A DNA stretch of 43,727 nucleotides from NCBI GenBank assembly GCA_002331335.1, contig DCZO01000018.1:1-43727 (forward strand), read 5' to 3'. Position numbers and translations under genes: made by a program. Below, one piece after another: positions 41,425-43,727 of this stretch (its first letter is position 1; the number at the start of each line of letters is the position of its first letter). Source of the DNA: Nitrospira sp. UBA2082 (GTDB lineage: Bacteria > Nitrospirota > Nitrospiria > Nitrospirales > Nitrospiraceae). The notes under the pieces were generated by a model that saw only the letters and a list, made by a program, of their open reading frames with translations, was not told the origin of the DNA and made no database searches.

Positions 41425-43727
41425 CGTTTCTTGCGGGACGCCGCTTTCGACTTGGCGGAAGAGCGCGGTGATTTGGCTGCGGCCTTCTTTGCGTCGGCCT
41501 CAGCCAACGCGGCGTGCGCGGCGGCAAGCCGGGCGATTGCCACCCGATAGGGCGAACAGCTGACGTAATCCAATCCAATCTGGTGGCAAAACTCCACGGA
41601 GCTGGGATCGCCGCCGTGCTCGCCGCAAATGCCGAGCTTGATGCCGGGCCTGGTCTTTCGGCCGCCGCCAATAGCCTGCTTCATCAAGGACCCCACCCCT
41701 TCCCGATCTAGGGTGGCAAAGGGGTCGAATTCCATAATGTTCACCGTCCGGTAATAGTCGATGAACTTGGCCGCATCGTCGCGAGAGAATCCGAACGTCG
41801 TCTGCGTCAAATCGTTCGTGCCGAATGAGAAAAACTCCGCCTCTTCGGCAATCCGATCGGCGGTCACCGCCGCCCTCGGCAACTCAATCATCGTCCCGAT
41901 CAGATAGGAGAGCTTGACGTTGTAGCGCTTCATCGTCTCTTGAGCGACTTCGCGCACGAGATCCTTTTGAGACTTCATTTCCGAGACCATGCCGACCAAG
42001 GGAATCATGATTTCCGGGACGATCTTCTTGCCTTCTTTCGCCAACTCGCAGGCCGCTTCCATAACCGCGCGCGCCTGCATGCGCGTGATCTCCGGCATCG
42101 TAATCCCCAGTCGGCATCCGCGCAGTCCCAACATCGGATTGAATTCATGCAACTCTTCAACGCGGGCCAGCAATCGACGCTTCTCGTCGAGCACGGCGCC
42201 GTCTTTTCCAGTCAACTCAAGCTGCGCGATCTCAACCATCAAGTCCTCCCGCTTGGGAAGAAACTCGTGGAGCGGTGGATCGAGGAAGCGAATGGTGACC
42301 GGATAGCCCTGCATCTCGCGGTAGAGTCCGATGAAATCCTGCCGTTGGAGCGGCAGAAGCTGATCGAGATATTTCTCGCGTTCTTCTTTCGTCCGAGCCA
42401 GGATCATTTTCTGCATGATCGGAATACGATCTTCCGCAAAAAACATGTGCTCCGTCCGGCACAGGCCGATCCCTTCGGCGCCGAACCCTCGGGCGATCTT
42501 CGCCTGTTCCGGAATGTCGGCGTTCGCCCGCACGTGAAGCCGCCGGAACTTGTCGGCCCATGACAGAATCGTTGCGAACCGTTGATACTTCTCGGACTTT
42601 TTCGGATCCAGCTTGCCCTGAATGACCTGAATGATCTCGGATTCGACAACCGGGATGTCGCCCTCGTACACGTTGCCCGTGGACCCGTTGATCGAGAGAT
42701 AGTCCCCTTCGCGGAAGGTCTTGGCGCCGATCCTGACGCTCTGTCCCTCCAGCACTTCAACGGCCTCGCACCCGGCGACACAGACCTTGCCCATCTGGCG
42801 GGCGACGACGGCCGCATGCGACGTCATCCCTCCACGAGCCGTCAGGAATCCTGCGGCCGCATCCATCCCGTGAATATCGTCGGGGCTCGTTTCCTGCCTG
42901 ACCAACACCACGCGATTGCCTGCCGCTTTCATTTCCACGGCCCGATCGGGCGTCAACGCAATCTTGCCCGCCGCCGCCCCGGGGCCGGCCGGCAATCCCT
43001 TACCGAGCGGGTTCGATTTCGCCTCTTCTTTCGAGTCAAAAATCGGGTAGAGATATTGCGCGAGCTGGTCCGGCCCGATGCGCTGCACCGCTTCCTGCTT
43101 GGAGATCAATCCCTCTTTCACCATATCAACGGCAATTTTGACCGCGGCGATGCCGGTCCGTTTGCCGACACGGGTCTGCAGCATGTAGAGCTTGCCCTCC
43201 TGGATGGTGAACTCCAGGTCGAGCATGTCGCGATAGTGTTTCTCGAGCTTCTTGTAGGTGTGTCCCAGTTCCTTGTACGCCTCCGGCACCTTTTTCGCGA
43301 GCTCGGTCACCGGCAACGGCGTTCTGATGCCGGCCACGACGTCCTCGCCTTGGGCATTCATCAAACATTCGCCGAAGAACGCATGGTCGCCTGAGCTGGG
43401 GCTGCGGGTGAAGGCGACGCCTGTGCCGCTCGTCTCGCCCATGTTGCCGAAGACCATCGCCACAACGTTGACCGCGGTGCCCCAGGAGTCCGGAATCCCG
43501 TACAACCGCCGATAGGTGATGGCCCGCGCGCCGAACCATGAGGAGAACACGGCGTTGATCGCCATACGCAATTGATCGAGTGGGTCGTCCGGAAAATCTT
43601 TCTTCGTTTCCTCCTTGATGAGCGCTTTGAAACTGGCGACCAACTCACGAAGATGCCGGGCATCGAGATGCGTCTCGTGAGCCACCCCCACTTCCGTCTT
43701 CTTATGTTTGAGGATGGCTTCGAAATG
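41421..43727 (-). CDS. ppdK: Pyruvate phosphate dikinase (C-terminal part)
   Basis: Interconverts pyruvate + ATP + Pi with PEP + AMP + PPi; in autotrophic Nitrospirota it feeds gluconeogenesis from the reductive TCA cycle (established for the group, inferred here). The frame is open to the right edge of the window, so the N-terminus is missing; an in-frame GTG at 43691 is not the true start. Visible: ATP-grasp end (SPSSGDHAFFGECLMNAQGEDVV), the phospho-His domain TARGGMTSHAAVVARQMGK, the PEP-binding barrel with GLCRTEHMFF and SFGTNDLTQTTFGFSRDD, and the final CGEHGGDPSSVEF. It ends in a 25-residue Lys/Ala/Ser-rich basic tail (KKAAAKSPRSSAKSK), unusual for the family. Confidence 0.95.
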   Translation of the reverse strand, partial: HFEAILKHKKTEVGVAHETHLDARHLRELVASFKALIKEETKKDFPDDPLDQLRMAINAVFSSWFGARAITYRRLYGIPDSWGTAVNVVAMVFGNMGETSGTGVAFTRSPSSGDHAFFGECLMNAQGEDVVAGIRTPLPVTELAKKVPEAYKELGHTYKKLEKHYRDMLDLEFTIQEGKLYMLQTRVGKRTGIAAVKIAVDMVKEGLISKQEAVQRIGPDQLAQYLYPIFDSKEEAKSNPLGKGLPAGPGAAAGKIALTPDRAVEMKAAGNRVVLVRQETSPDDIHGMDAAAGFLTARGGMTSHAAVVARQMGKVCVAGCEAVEVLEGQSVRIGAKTFREGDYLSINGSTGNVYEGDIPVVESEIIQVIQGKLDPKKSEKYQRFATILSWADKFRRLHVRANADIPEQAKIARGFGAEGIGLCRTEHMFFAEDRIPIMQKMILARTKEEREKYLDQLLPLQRQDFIGLYREMQGYPVTIRFLDPPLHEFLPKREDLMVEIAQLELTGKDGAVLDEKRRLLARVEELHEFNPMLGLRGCRLGITMPEITRMQARAVMEAACELAKEGKKIVPEIMIPLVGMVSEMKSQKDLVREVAQETMKRYNVKLSYLIGTMIELPRAAVTADRIAEEAEFFSFGTNDLTQTTFGFSRDDAAKFIDYYRTVNIMEFDPFATLDREGVGSLMKQAIGGGRKTRPGIKLGICGEHGGDPSSVEFCHQIGLDYVSCSPYRVAIARLAAAHAALAEADAKKAAAKSPRSSAKSKAASRKKR

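Overview
The window is a high-GC bacterial chromosome segment with tightly packed genes. The best match by gene content is a Nitrospira-like member of the Nitrospirota (inference: a type IV pilus ATPase, many small lipoproteins, periplasmic cytochrome, molybdoenzyme and redoxin genes, type II NADH dehydrogenases, pyruvate phosphate dikinase and acetyl-CoA synthetase together). No rRNA, tRNA, CRISPR array, transposase or phage gene was found. Both window edges cut a gene: a pilU-type ATPase on the left and ppdK on the right.

Layout. 1-4600: end of pilU, a membrane-anchored cytochrome c, a TlpA-like thioredoxin, and a coupled pair made of a Tat-exported molybdopterin lipoprotein and a cytochrome b561. 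Two 126-bp inverted-repeat elements (713-838 and 2638-2763) each start within a few bases of a stop codon. 4600-10750: a regulatory block on the minus strand. It holds a sigma54-dependent activator (two GAF domains, PAS, AAA+, Fis-type HTH), then an intergenic region with two perfect 16-bp palindromes and a textbook -24/-12 promoter, then a STAS-like protein, an ECF sigma factor, a zinc-finger anti-sigma factor, a haloarchaeal-type glucose dehydrogenase and a YHS protein. An exported Lys/Met-repeat protein follows. This reads as a sigma54-to-ECF regulatory cascade. 10800-14220: a GMC oxidoreductase, secreted two-VOC protein and TVP38/DedA-like membrane protein operon. 14600-15740: an AT-richer patch with an SDH-type (ClpP-fold) protease and a 60-residue partner.

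16000-22610: two coupled lipoproteins, a Blc lipocalin, two envelope proteins of unknown role, a membrane-anchored protein and a tandem pair of NDH-2 type NADH dehydrogenases. 22680-25750: an RlmI-type rRNA methyltransferase and a thiamine-diphosphate decarboxylase. 25800-26530: a PIN-domain toxin/antitoxin pair. 26570-30400: a four-gene lipoprotein operon (LPP20-like, LpoB-like, COG3014-like, LPP20/FlgT-like) behind a clear sigma70 promoter and next to an 18-bp palindrome. 30760-31655: an exported caspase-like protein without its catalytic cysteine.

31840-33960: acetyl-CoA synthetase with a small membrane protein. 33980-36360: an accessory strip with a RelBE-like pair whose toxin lacks a start codon, an unknown protein, a nonsense-mutated remnant of the ribE 3' end and a higBA module. 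36360-43727: a six-gene minus-strand operon ppdK, ribD, esterase, unknown exported protein, MFS transporter, ribE, with four successive 4-bp start/stop overlaps.
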